Positions 16,754-24,195 of a stretch of 64,000 nucleotides of DNA are shown piece by piece. A model generated the notes under the pieces. That model was given only the letters and a program-made list of their open reading frames with translations. It made no database searches and was not told the DNA's origin. The position numbers and the translations under genes are program-made. The DNA lies in assembly GCA_052143535.1 (NCBI GenBank), contig JBKQSS010000041.1, forward strand, positions 62,001 through 126,000, read 5' to 3'. The DNA is from JADGRA01 sp052143535 (GTDB lineage: Bacteria; Myxococcota; Myxococcia; Myxococcales; Myxococcaceae). Every line of letters starts with the position of its first letter. The stretch's first letter is position 1.

Positions 16754-17730
16754 GGGCGCGCCTCAGGTGTCGGGGTGGGCGACGGCGGCCCATTCACCTT
16801 GGCCACTGCCGCCTCGTTGGTGCGGATGGAGGCGTGCTCCCGCAAGGCTTGGACGAAGGCCGCCTGGGCCTTTTCCTTTTTGTCGCGCAACAGGCGCCGT
16901 TCCACTTCGCGCCGCACCTGGGCCAGGTCCTTCTTTCGCGCCGGACGGCGCTCGAGGACTTTGAAGAGATGGAAGCCGTATTCGGAAGTCACCACGTCGG
17001 AGATTTGCCCAGGTTGCAGGGAGAATGCCACGGCGTCGAACTCCGGGGGCATCACTCCGCGCGGGAACCAGCCCAGGTCGCCTCCCAGGCGAGCATCCGC
17101 GGAGAGGGAATGGGCGCGGGCCAAGTCGCCAAACTTCGCCCCTCGGTGCAGCTCGTCGCGTAGCCGGCGGGCGTCCTCCAGCTCCTTCACCACGATTTGG
17201 GCGGCGTGCACCTGCTCCGGCTCCTGGAATTCCTCGGCGTGGGAGTCGAGGTAGCCCTGGAGCTCCTCCTCGGTGACGGCCACCCTCTGGTAGACCACCT
17301 CGTCCACCAGCTTCTCCACGGTGAGCCGCTCGGCCGTCTTCCGCTCGAATTCCGGCTCGCTCACCCGGCCTAGGCTGAGCGCTTCCTGGAAGCGTCCGTC
17401 CTGGTACTCAGCCTTGAGGTGCGTCACCGCCGCCTGCACCGCCTCCGGGGTGACGGAAATGCCCTTGGCTTTTGCCTCCTGCAGCAACAGCTGGCGGTCC
17501 ACCAGCTCCTGCAGCACGGTTTGCTTCAAGGCCAAAAGCTGGTCCGGGGCAGGGGCGGTGGCCCCCTCCGGCACCTCGTAGGCCAGGGCCAGCTCTCGGG
17601 CGAATTCCGTCACCGGAATGGCCTCGTTGTTGACCAGCGCCACCACCGCCGGGTCGAGCTGGGGCGGGCCTCGCCGCGTGCACGCTGCCAGAAGGAGGAG
17701 GGCGGCGAGCCGGCCGGCCCGCCGGCTCAT
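16750..17730 (-). CDS. Parvulin-type PPIase lipoprotein (SurA/PrsA-like)
   Basis: A 326-residue lipoprotein (lipobox LLAAC). The SurA-N helical chaperone region (VVALVNNEAIPVTEF) is followed by a parvulin domain containing LGGDLGWFPRGVMPPEFDAVAFSLQPGQISDVV. The C-terminal helix is highly charged. It overlaps the following surA-like gene by 4 nt and is itself overlapped by the upstream paralogue. The intact parvulin core suggests real isomerase activity. Anchoring as a lipoprotein resembles PrsA-type foldases. Confidence 0.85.
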   Translation of the reverse strand: MSRRAGRLAALLLLAACTRRGPPQLDPAVVALVNNEAIPVTEFARELALAYEVPEGATAPAPDQLLALKQTVLQELVDRQLLLQEAKAKGISVTPEAVQAAVTHLKAEYQDGRFQEALSLGRVSEPEFERKTAERLTVEKLVDEVVYQRVAVTEEELQGYLDSHAEEFQEPEQVHAAQIVVKELEDARRLRDELHRGAKFGDLARAHSLSADARLGGDLGWFPRGVMPPEFDAVAFSLQPGQISDVVTSEYGFHLFKVLERRPARKKDLAQVRREVERRLLRDKKEKAQAAFVQALREHASIRTNEAAVAKVNGPPSPTPTPEARP

Positions 17731-18779
17731 GGCTTGGCGGGCGGCGCCTGGGGCGGGGCTCGGAGCGGGCCCTGGGGGCCGCTGCCGGGCGGCGGGCCCA
17801 TCGGGTGGAGGGCCGCGCCGGAAGGCTCCTCTGGCCTCGGGCTCGCGTCCACCAGCACCTTGGCCAGAGCGGCGTCATCCACCTTCAAATTGGCGTTGGC
17901 CTTGAGGTCGGCGAGGAATTTCTCGTAGGCCTGGTTGCGGCGCTCGTTCTGGAGGCGAATTTGAATCTGCCCCTTCACGTCGGCCAGCGGGGTTTGCGTC
18001 TGCGGGGTGTGGGCGCGCAGCTTGAAAAACTGCACCCCGGTGCGGCCGTGCACCAGGGCCGTCAGCTGCCCCGGCTCCTTCAGGGCCTCCACCGCGGCGG
18101 CCACCTCCGGGCCATAGCGGGTGGAGAGCTCGACTGCGGTGAGCGCCCGGAGGTCACCTTCCATCGCCTTGGAGGGGTCCTCGGAGTTGGCCTTGACCAG
18201 CGCCCCGAAGGCGGTGAAGTCGTCCGGCTTCAGCTTCTGCGCCTGGGCCAACAGCTTGGCCGCCTTGGCGTCCTGGGCCGTCTTCTTGGCCGCGTCGCCG
18301 GGCGGAATGGCCAACAGAAGCGTGCTGACGCGCCAGGTTTCCGGGCGGATGAAGTCCTGGGTATGGCCGTCGTACCAGGCCTTCACCTCTTCCTCGCTCA
18401 CCGCTGGCGCCTGCTTGTCGCGCGCCTCCTTCACCACCCGCTGGGCGAGGACGTTTTTCACGCTTTCCACCACCTCTGGGTCCTTGGCGTGGCCGGTGGC
18501 CACGGCGTTGCGCGCCAGGAGGTCCAGGGTGATGAGCCGCTCGATGAATTCCTTCTTCGCCGCGGGAGTCTGGTAGCGCATCCGCAGCATCGGCGGCAGC
18601 TGGCCGACGGCCTTATTTACATCCTCGACGGTGATGACGCCGCCGTTGTAGGTGGCCACCGGGGTGCCTTGGGAGGGCCTTCGGAGGTCGAAGGTGACTT
18701 GGTCTTGGGACCGCGAGCATCCGGCCGCGGCCAGCGCCGAGGCGAGACAGGCGAGGTGCAAAAGTGGGTTTGCTTTCAT
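17727..18779 (-). CDS. Divergent SurA-like lipoprotein chaperone
   Basis: A 350-residue lipoprotein (lipobox AAAGC), first of the three-gene foldase run. The N-terminal region (VATYNGGVITVEDVNKAV and ITLDLLARNAV) matches SurA-N. A middle parvulin-like domain follows (about residues 155-265), but the canonical GGDLG motif is degenerate (MEGDLRALT), so isomerase activity may be lost. A Pro/Gly-rich tail ends the protein. Overlaps the next gene by 4 nt. Chaperone role is inferred. Confidence 0.8.
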   Translation of the reverse strand: MKANPLLHLACLASALAAAGCSRSQDQVTFDLRRPSQGTPVATYNGGVITVEDVNKAVGQLPPMLRMRYQTPAAKKEFIERLITLDLLARNAVATGHAKDPEVVESVKNVLAQRVVKEARDKQAPAVSEEEVKAWYDGHTQDFIRPETWRVSTLLLAIPPGDAAKKTAQDAKAAKLLAQAQKLKPDDFTAFGALVKANSEDPSKAMEGDLRALTAVELSTRYGPEVAAAVEALKEPGQLTALVHGRTGVQFFKLRAHTPQTQTPLADVKGQIQIRLQNERRNQAYEKFLADLKANANLKVDDAALAKVLVDASPRPEEPSGAALHPMGPPPGSGPQGPLRAPPQAPPAKP

Positions 18780-18854
18780 GGGCGGGGGGCTCGCCTAGCA
18801 CGGCTGCCCCCGGCGGGGCTAGCGCGCCTTGAGAGGGTGCTACCCTTTGGCGCC

Positions 18855-19292
18855 GTGCCCGGGAAGGGGTGGAGTGTTTACATGTTGCGCTGCCGCGACG
18901 GCAGCCTCTACACCGGCATCACCAACGACGTCCCGCGTCGCTTGGCCGCCCATTCCGCAGGCAAGGGGGCCGCCTACACCCGGAGTCGCTGCCCGGTGCG
19001 CCTCGTCTACCGCGAGCCGGCCAGGGACAAGGGCGCAGCGCTGCGCCGGGAGGCGGCTTTGAAGCGGCTCCGCCGGCCGGAGAAGTGGGCCTTGGTGCGC
19101 GCGCTCAGGAAGGCTTCCCCGAAGCGGGGGGTGGGGCGGCGGGCTGCTTCTCGCTCGCCATCGCCCCGAGAATGCCCAACAACAGGCCGACGGCCGCCCC
19201 GGCCAGGGTCCCAATCAGCGTCCAGTGAAACATCGACGCCGCCGTGCCCAACGTCACTGAGGCGCAGTCGCACTGGGCGTAGACCCCGCTGA
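18855..19292 (+). CDS. GIY-YIG nuclease superfamily protein (UPF0213/YhbQ-like)
   Basis: The first 85 or so residues are a compact GIY-YIG domain: WSVYMLRCRDGSLYTGITNDVPRR supplies the YxL...YtG pair and catalytic Arg. REAALKRLRRPEKW supplies the helix seen in YhbQ. Single-domain proteins of this type are about 80-100 aa. Here the frame runs on to 145 residues with a Ser/Arg/Pro-rich tail. That tail lies antisense to the 3' half of the minus-strand membrane gene ending at 19105. GTG start; no convincing RBS. The domain call is firm, the tail probably meaningless. Confidence 0.8.
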   Translation: MPGKGWSVYMLRCRDGSLYTGITNDVPRRLAAHSAGKGAAYTRSRCPVRLVYREPARDKGAALRREAALKRLRRPEKWALVRALRKASPKRGVGRRAASRSPSPRECPTTGRRPPRPGSQSASSETSTPPCPTSLRRSRTGRRPR

Positions 19293-19401
19293 TGGGGGCG
19301 TTGAATTTCGGCACCAGGAATTCGGCCGCGAGCGACGTCACAAGTCCACCCACCAGGCCGCCGGACGTCACCCACAGGAGCAGTTTGCGGAAGGCATTCA
19401 T
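19105..19401 (-). CDS. Small two-helix membrane protein
   Basis: A 98-residue protein with two hydrophobic helices (VTSGGLVGGLVTSLAAEFLV and LIGTLAGAAVGLLLGILGAM) and a Pro/Lys-rich tail. A CDCAS segment lies between the helices. A gaggag RBS lies about ten bases before the ATG at 19401. It overlaps the tail of the convergent GIY-YIG gene over 188 bases. Function unknown. Confidence 0.65.
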   Translation of the reverse strand: MNAFRKLLLWVTSGGLVGGLVTSLAAEFLVPKFNAPISGVYAQCDCASVTLGTAASMFHWTLIGTLAGAAVGLLLGILGAMASEKQPAAPPPASGKPS

Positions 19402-19486
19402 CGGCGGGGGCTCCTCGAAAGCGAGGCAAAGGGTTGGGAAGCCGTCAGAAGTCCTGCTATTCGGCCCAGCTAAGGATGCACTCTAC

Positions 19487-19759
19487 GTGACGCTGCTTGG
19501 CTGGGGAGCCGCTTTCTTCGCACTCGCTGCGGCGGGGCTTTCTCTGCCCATTCTCCGCTTCGCCTTCCAGCGCAGCCTGGGGACTGGGTTGATGGTGCTG
19601 CTCATCCCCTTCTACGTCTTCTGGTTCGCCGTGAGACACTTCCAGCACCCGCGCAAGGCGGCCCTGGTGTGCGGCTGGCTGGCCTGCCTCGGCCTGGCAG
19701 CGGTGCTGCTCGCCATCCACCAGACAACCAGCCTGTTGGCGGCCGACCCCTTTAACTAG
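19487..19759 (+). CDS. Small polytopic membrane protein
   Basis: A 90-residue protein with three predicted membrane helices and an HFQHPRKAAL loop. The GTG at 19487 is favoured by an aagga RBS (19472-19476) ten bases upstream; the frame is open further upstream without one. It ends 4 nt into the convergent queE gene. No recognised family. Confidence 0.55.
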   Translation: MTLLGWGAAFFALAAAGLSLPILRFAFQRSLGTGLMVLLIPFYVFWFAVRHFQHPRKAALVCGWLACLGLAAVLLAIHQTTSLLAADPFN

Positions 19760-20448
19760 ACGCCCCGGGCCTCCGGGCCCCACACCACTTTGTGCTGCTG
19801 CAGCTGAAAGCGCACCCGGAGGCGGTCGGCCACCATCCACTCGGCCAGGGTCCGGTGGGAAAGCGCCCCGTGGACGCAGCTGAAGAGGAGGGAGAAGTCG
19901 CGCTCCTCGAGTCGGCGGCCTTCTATTTGGGCCCGGGCCCACTCGTAGTCCTGGCGGGTGCCGATGACGAATTTCAACTCATCCCGCGCCGTCATCGAGT
20001 CGAGGACGCGAAAGTCGTTCCGGTCCGACTCTCCGGAGGAGGGCGTCTTCAAGTCGACGATTTTGTGCACCTCGGCTGGCACCAGCCGCACGTCGATGGC
20101 GCCGGACGTCTCGAGCAGCACGGTGAGGGAGGCGGCCAAAAGCTGCTCCAATAGGGGGTAGACGCCTGGCTGAAGCAAAGGCTCTCCACCGGTGACTTCC
20201 ACCAGAGGGGCGCCCAGTGCGTGCACCTGCCTCACCACCTCGGCCACCTTCATCCGCTGGCCGCCGTGGAAGGCGAAGGCGCTGTCGCAGTAGCTGCAGC
20301 GCAGGTGGCAGCCGGTGAGACGGACGAAGCTGCAGAGCAGCCCCTGGTGGGAGGACTCGCCCTGCAGGGAGAGGTAAATTTCCCTCACCACCACCGAGTC
20401 GGCACTGGAGGTGCGGTGCGGCTCGAGGTGGGGGCGGGCGGCCAGCAT
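19756..20448 (-). CDS. queE: 7-carboxy-7-deazaguanine synthase
   Basis: QueE is a radical SAM enzyme that converts 6-carboxytetrahydropterin to 7-carboxy-7-deazaguanine for queuosine-type tRNA modification. The 230-aa protein has EIYLSLQGESSHQG, the iron-sulfur motif CHLRCSYCDSAF (CxxxCxxC), EVTGGEPLLQ and LETSG, all typical. The ATG at 20448 has a good aggaagg RBS; a GTG at 20469 would add seven residues. No other queuosine genes lie in the window. Confidence 0.92.
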   Translation of the reverse strand: MLAARPHLEPHRTSSADSVVVREIYLSLQGESSHQGLLCSFVRLTGCHLRCSYCDSAFAFHGGQRMKVAEVVRQVHALGAPLVEVTGGEPLLQPGVYPLLEQLLAASLTVLLETSGAIDVRLVPAEVHKIVDLKTPSSGESDRNDFRVLDSMTARDELKFVIGTRQDYEWARAQIEGRRLEERDFSLLFSCVHGALSHRTLAEWMVADRLRVRFQLQQHKVVWGPEARGV

Positions 20449-20524
20449 GGGACGCCCTTCCTCTAGCACCGGCCCGGGCCGTCTTGCCTCCCGGGCGGCC
20501 TTCGGCTAGCTCCCTTGGGCAGAC

Positions 20525-21319
20525 GTGTCGAGCTCGCACACCCCCGCGCTGTCCTGGGTCCAGGGGAAGGCGGGCCGTCTGCGCGTCGAGGCGGCCGGGA
20601 GCGGGCCCCGCCCGGTGCTGCTTGTCCACGGCAATGGCGCTGACCGGACGCACTGGGCGCAGACGCTGCCCCATTTGGCCCGCTGGCACCGGACGGTGGC
20701 TTTCGACATGCGGGGGATGGGCGAAAGCGACGCCCCGGGCGAGGGCGGCTACGCCCTGGAAGAGATGGTGGATGACGTAGCGGCCGTGGCCGAGGCGCTG
20801 GGCCTCGGACGCTTCGTCCTCGTCGGCCACAGCTTCGGCGCCTCGGTGGTGGCGGCGGCCTGCCAGCGGATTCCGGAACGCCTGCTGGGGGCACTCTTCC
20901 TCGACGGGGCGGGGGACGTGCGGGGACTTCCTGCCGAGGAGCTGCAGGCGTGGCGCGCCAGCATGGCGCCGGAGCGCTTCGCGGACAGCGTGCGCGACTG
21001 GTTTCTGCAGCTGCTTGCCCCGGCCACGCCAGAGACGCGCGTCCGGGTGCTGGCCACCCTTCGGCGCACCCCCCGGGCAGTCTACGTAGCGGCCATGGAG
21101 ACGCTCTTCGGCTTTGACCCAGCCCAGGCCATTCGCTGCTTTCCGGGGCCCAAGGCGCTGTTGGCGGTGCGCAGCTTGGACGGGCCACTCTCCCTGCGCC
21201 TGGCCGTCCCCGAGCTGCGGTGCGAGTTTTTCGACGACGTCAGCCACTGGCTGCAGCTGGACAGCCCGGAAGCCGTCAATGCCGCGCTGGACCGCTTTCT
21301 GGCAACCCTCGCCGCCTGA
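20525..21319 (+). CDS. Alpha/beta hydrolase
   Basis: A 264-residue cytosolic alpha/beta-fold hydrolase. VLLVHGNGADRTHW is the oxyanion-hole strand, GHSFGAS carries the nucleophile serine, and DVSHWLQLDSPEAV carries the catalytic histidine. The DMRGMGESD turn is also standard. The substrate cannot be deduced. GTG start, divergent from queE with 76 bases between starts. Convergent with the second hydrolase gene. Confidence 0.85.
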   Translation: MSSSHTPALSWVQGKAGRLRVEAAGSGPRPVLLVHGNGADRTHWAQTLPHLARWHRTVAFDMRGMGESDAPGEGGYALEEMVDDVAAVAEALGLGRFVLVGHSFGASVVAAACQRIPERLLGALFLDGAGDVRGLPAEELQAWRASMAPERFADSVRDWFLQLLAPATPETRVRVLATLRRTPRAVYVAAMETLFGFDPAQAIRCFPGPKALLAVRSLDGPLSLRLAVPELRCEFFDDVSHWLQLDSPEAVNAALDRFLATLAA

Positions 21320-21344
21320 GAGGGGCTTTTTAGAGGGCGGGCCC

Positions 21345-21372
21345 GAGGCCCCTGCCTCTGGGGAAGGGCCTC
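21345..21372. terminator. Possible convergent hairpin
   Basis: gaggccc (21345-21351) pairs with gggcctc (21366-21372) between the two convergent hydrolase genes, just overlapping the stop of the minus-strand one. A ttttt run at 21327-21331 precedes it on the plus strand. Weak evidence. Confidence 0.25.
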
Positions 21373-22327
21373 AGGGTGGGGCTCGGGCCGCGGCCAGAAA
21401 AGCTTCGACGTCGGCGGCCGAGCGCGCGCCAATTTCCTCCATCGGGACGTGACCCACCCCGGGGTAAATGCGCAGCTGGGCGCCCGGAATGGCGCTGGCG
21501 AAGCGCTCCGCATCGGCCACCGGAATGAGGCGGTCCTCGGCCCCCCACAGGACGAGCGTCGGGGTGGAGATGCGGGAGAGGTCGGCCGTGCGGTCCGGCT
21601 CCGGTTGCCTTGCACGGGCGATGAAGGCGGCGCGGTTGCCTTCCCGCAGCGCCAGGCGCCGGTAGCGCTCGAGGAGCTCGGGCGTCACCTTGCTCGCATC
21701 GCCATAGGCGTCCCGCAGCGACTTTCTCACCATCGGGCCCGGGTCCAGGACGGAAAGCAGCGTCGACAAGAGCGGCACCCGCGCCAGCCGGAAGACGAGC
21801 GCCCGCCGCGCAATTTTGAAGCCGGCCGGGTCCACCAGGATGAGTTCGGTCAGCTGCTGCGGGTAGGCGACGGCGTAATTCCAGGCGATTTGGCCGCCGA
21901 GGGAGTTTCCGGCGAGGGCGAAGCGCCCAAGGCCCAGGGCCTCGCGGAAGGACTCGACAAAGGCCACGTAGCCCTTCACCGAGTAGTCGCCCGTGCGGTT
22001 GGGCCCGGTGAGGCCAAAGCCCGGTAAGTCCATGCGCAGGACGCGGTGGGTGGGCGACAGCGCCGCCGTCCAGGCGTCCCAGGTGTGCAGACTGGCGCCG
22101 GTGCCGTGCAATAAAACCAGTGGCGGCCCGTGGCCCTCGTCTCGGTAGTGGACGCGCACCCCTTGCAGCTCTAGGAATTTCGAAGCGCCATTGGCGTAGC
22201 TGGGCAACAGCGCTTCCACCGGGACGTCCGGGACGCTGGCCAGGAGGAGGGCCAGCCCCAGGAGGGCGCCCAGGCCGGCGGCCGCCAGAAGCCAAACGCG
22301 CCCTGGGGACAGCGTCTTTGGGGCCAT
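21371..22327 (-). CDS. Membrane-anchored alpha/beta hydrolase
   Basis: A 318-residue protein with an N-terminal hydrophobic anchor (LLAAAGLGALLGLALLLASV) followed by a complete alpha/beta hydrolase domain. Motifs are LLHGTGASLHTWD, GNSLGGQIAWN (nucleophile Ser), LWGAEDRLIPV (acid) and GVGHVPMEE (His). The anchor suggests a periplasm-facing esterase or lipase, but this is inferred. It is not a close paralogue of the convergent hydrolase. Confidence 0.82.
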   Translation of the reverse strand: MAPKTLSPGRVWLLAAAGLGALLGLALLLASVPDVPVEALLPSYANGASKFLELQGVRVHYRDEGHGPPLVLLHGTGASLHTWDAWTAALSPTHRVLRMDLPGFGLTGPNRTGDYSVKGYVAFVESFREALGLGRFALAGNSLGGQIAWNYAVAYPQQLTELILVDPAGFKIARRALVFRLARVPLLSTLLSVLDPGPMVRKSLRDAYGDASKVTPELLERYRRLALREGNRAAFIARARQPEPDRTADLSRISTPTLVLWGAEDRLIPVADAERFASAIPGAQLRIYPGVGHVPMEEIGARSAADVEAFLAAARAPP

Positions 22328-22398
22328 GGTTTCTCCTAAAGCCTCTTCTCCAGGGAAGGGGCGCCGGCTGGCCGCGCCCCTCTTCCGGCGTTTTGGCG

Positions 22399-23160
22399 TT
22401 ATTGCTTCAATTTGTAGCCCCGGGCGAGCAGGGCATAGGTGACGAGCGTCGCCAGAAGCGCCAGCGCGGCGAGGAGGGCGCTGCCCAACAGCGGCGGAAA
22501 GCTGCTCGTGCCGAGCATCCCGTAGCGCAGCCCCTCCACCATGTACACCATTGGGTTGAAGAGGCTGACGGTGTGCCAGGGCTCGGGCAGCTGCTTCACC
22601 GAGTAGAAGACGCCACCGAGAAAGGTGAGGGGCAGCATGACGAACGTCGGGAAGAAGTTAATTTGCTCGAATTTCTCTGCCCACACCGCGGCGATGAGGC
22701 CGAGCACGCTGAAGACGTAAGCCGTTCCCACCAGAAACCCAACGGTGGCGCCGGCGTGCGCCAGCGCCAGTGGGGTGAAGAGGAGGGCCACCGCCCAGGT
22801 GAGGAGCCCGACAATCAGGCCACGCACCATGGCGCCGCCGACGAAGCCGAGGAGAATCTCCCCGGGGCCCAAGGGGGCGACCAAAAGGTCCACCACCGTC
22901 CCTTGAATCTTCATGATGAAGAGCGAGCTGCTGCTGTTGAGGAAGGCGTTGTTGGCCATCCCCAGGAAAATGAGACCGGGGACGATGAAGGGCAGATAGG
23001 GCTGGTGCGTCACTTGCTCCATCCTCCCGCCCAAAGAGACGCCAAAGACGACGAAGTACAGCGAGGTGGAGATGAGGGGCGAGAGCACCGTCTGCCCCGG
23101 GACGCGCAAAAAGCGGCGCACCTCCTTGGACAACAGCGTCCTCAGGCCGAGCCAATTCAT
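22399..23160 (-). CDS. ABC-2 type transporter permease
   Basis: A 253-residue ABC-2 permease with six hydrophobic segments and the family stretch FLGGVFYSVKQLPEPWHTVSLFNPMVYMVEGLRYG. This resembles NodJ/YadH-type exporters. Its start overlaps the stop of the ATPase gene by 4 nt, so the pair form one exporter. Substrate unknown; such pairs export lipids, polysaccharides or drugs. Confidence 0.9.
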   Translation of the reverse strand: MNWLGLRTLLSKEVRRFLRVPGQTVLSPLISTSLYFVVFGVSLGGRMEQVTHQPYLPFIVPGLIFLGMANNAFLNSSSSLFIMKIQGTVVDLLVAPLGPGEILLGFVGGAMVRGLIVGLLTWAVALLFTPLALAHAGATVGFLVGTAYVFSVLGLIAAVWAEKFEQINFFPTFVMLPLTFLGGVFYSVKQLPEPWHTVSLFNPMVYMVEGLRYGMLGTSSFPPLLGSALLAALALLATLVTYALLARGYKLKQ

Positions 23161-24083
23161 GCCGCCCCACCTCGCCCGTGGAGCACTTCAATCAACACGT
23201 CCTCAAGCTTGCTGGCCCGCGTCTCGACTTCCTGGACGGGGAGCCCGGCGGCGTACAGCATGCGCAGCACTTCGCCGGCGCGCGGGTGCCCTGGGCGCTC
23301 GGTGTACACCAGGGCTTTGCCGTCGGCCGACAGGACGCTGCCACCGGACAGCTCCTCCGGGAGCTGCGCCACCTTGGTGTCGAAGGCCACCACCAGGCGT
23401 TTTTTGCCCATCCGCTGGAGCAGCAGGCGCTTGTCCTCCACCAGCAAAAGCCGGCCCTCGTTAATAATTCCGACGCGGTCGGCCAGCTCCTCGGCCTCCT
23501 CCAGGTAGTGGGTGGTGAGCACCACCGTCGTCCCTTCGGCGCACAGCTGGCGGACGTAGCGCCACAGGTCGCGCCGGAGCTCGACGTCCACCCCGGCCGT
23601 CGGCTCGTCCAGAAACACCAGCCGCGGGCGGTGCACCAGCGCCTTGGCGATGAGCAACCGACGCTTCATGCCACCGGAGAGGGCCCGTGTCTGGGCATTG
23701 GCCTTGGCCGTCAAGTCGAGCGCCTCGAGCACCTCGGCGATGCGGGCCTCGTCGGGCGGCCGGCCGTAGTAGCCGAGCTGGATGCGCAAGGACTCGCTCA
23801 CTGTGAAGAAGGGGTCGAAATTCACTTCCTGAGGGACGAGTCCCACCTGGAAGCGCGGGCCGAGCGGGTCGACGTCCAAGTCGGTGCCGAAGAGGCGAAT
23901 GCGGCCGGACGTCTTCTTCACCAGGCCGCACACCGCGCCGATGAGAGTGGTTTTTCCAGCGCCGTTGGGCCCGAGCAGGGCGAAAATTTCCCCGGCACCA
24001 ATGTCCAGCGAGACGCCATCCAAGGCCACCACGTCGCGGTAGCGTTTGACGAGGTTCTCGACTTGCAGGACGGCGGCGGCCAC
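23157..24083 (-). CDS. ABC transporter ATP-binding protein
   Basis: A 308-residue ATPase partner of the downstream permease. Walker A is GPNGAGKTT, the signature is LSGGMKRR, and Walker B with D-loop is LVFLDEPTAGVD. The H-loop is TTHYLEEAEEL. The C-terminal 80 residues form the regulatory extension of the NodI/CcmA-like class. First gene of the pair. No regulator lies next to it. Confidence 0.93.
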   Translation of the reverse strand: MAAAVLQVENLVKRYRDVVALDGVSLDIGAGEIFALLGPNGAGKTTLIGAVCGLVKKTSGRIRLFGTDLDVDPLGPRFQVGLVPQEVNFDPFFTVSESLRIQLGYYGRPPDEARIAEVLEALDLTAKANAQTRALSGGMKRRLLIAKALVHRPRLVFLDEPTAGVDVELRRDLWRYVRQLCAEGTTVVLTTHYLEEAEELADRVGIINEGRLLLVEDKRLLLQRMGKKRLVVAFDTKVAQLPEELSGGSVLSADGKALVYTERPGHPRAGEVLRMLYAAGLPVQEVETRASKLEDVLIEVLHGRGGAA

Positions 24084-24195
24084 TGGGGTGCCGGCCCTCT
24101 AACGCATTTGCCGCGCGGCTGCCGCCTCAAATGGAGCGCTTTTTTTCCAAATCGGCCCCACAGGAAAACGAAACAAGGGGGTGCCGCGCGTCCGC

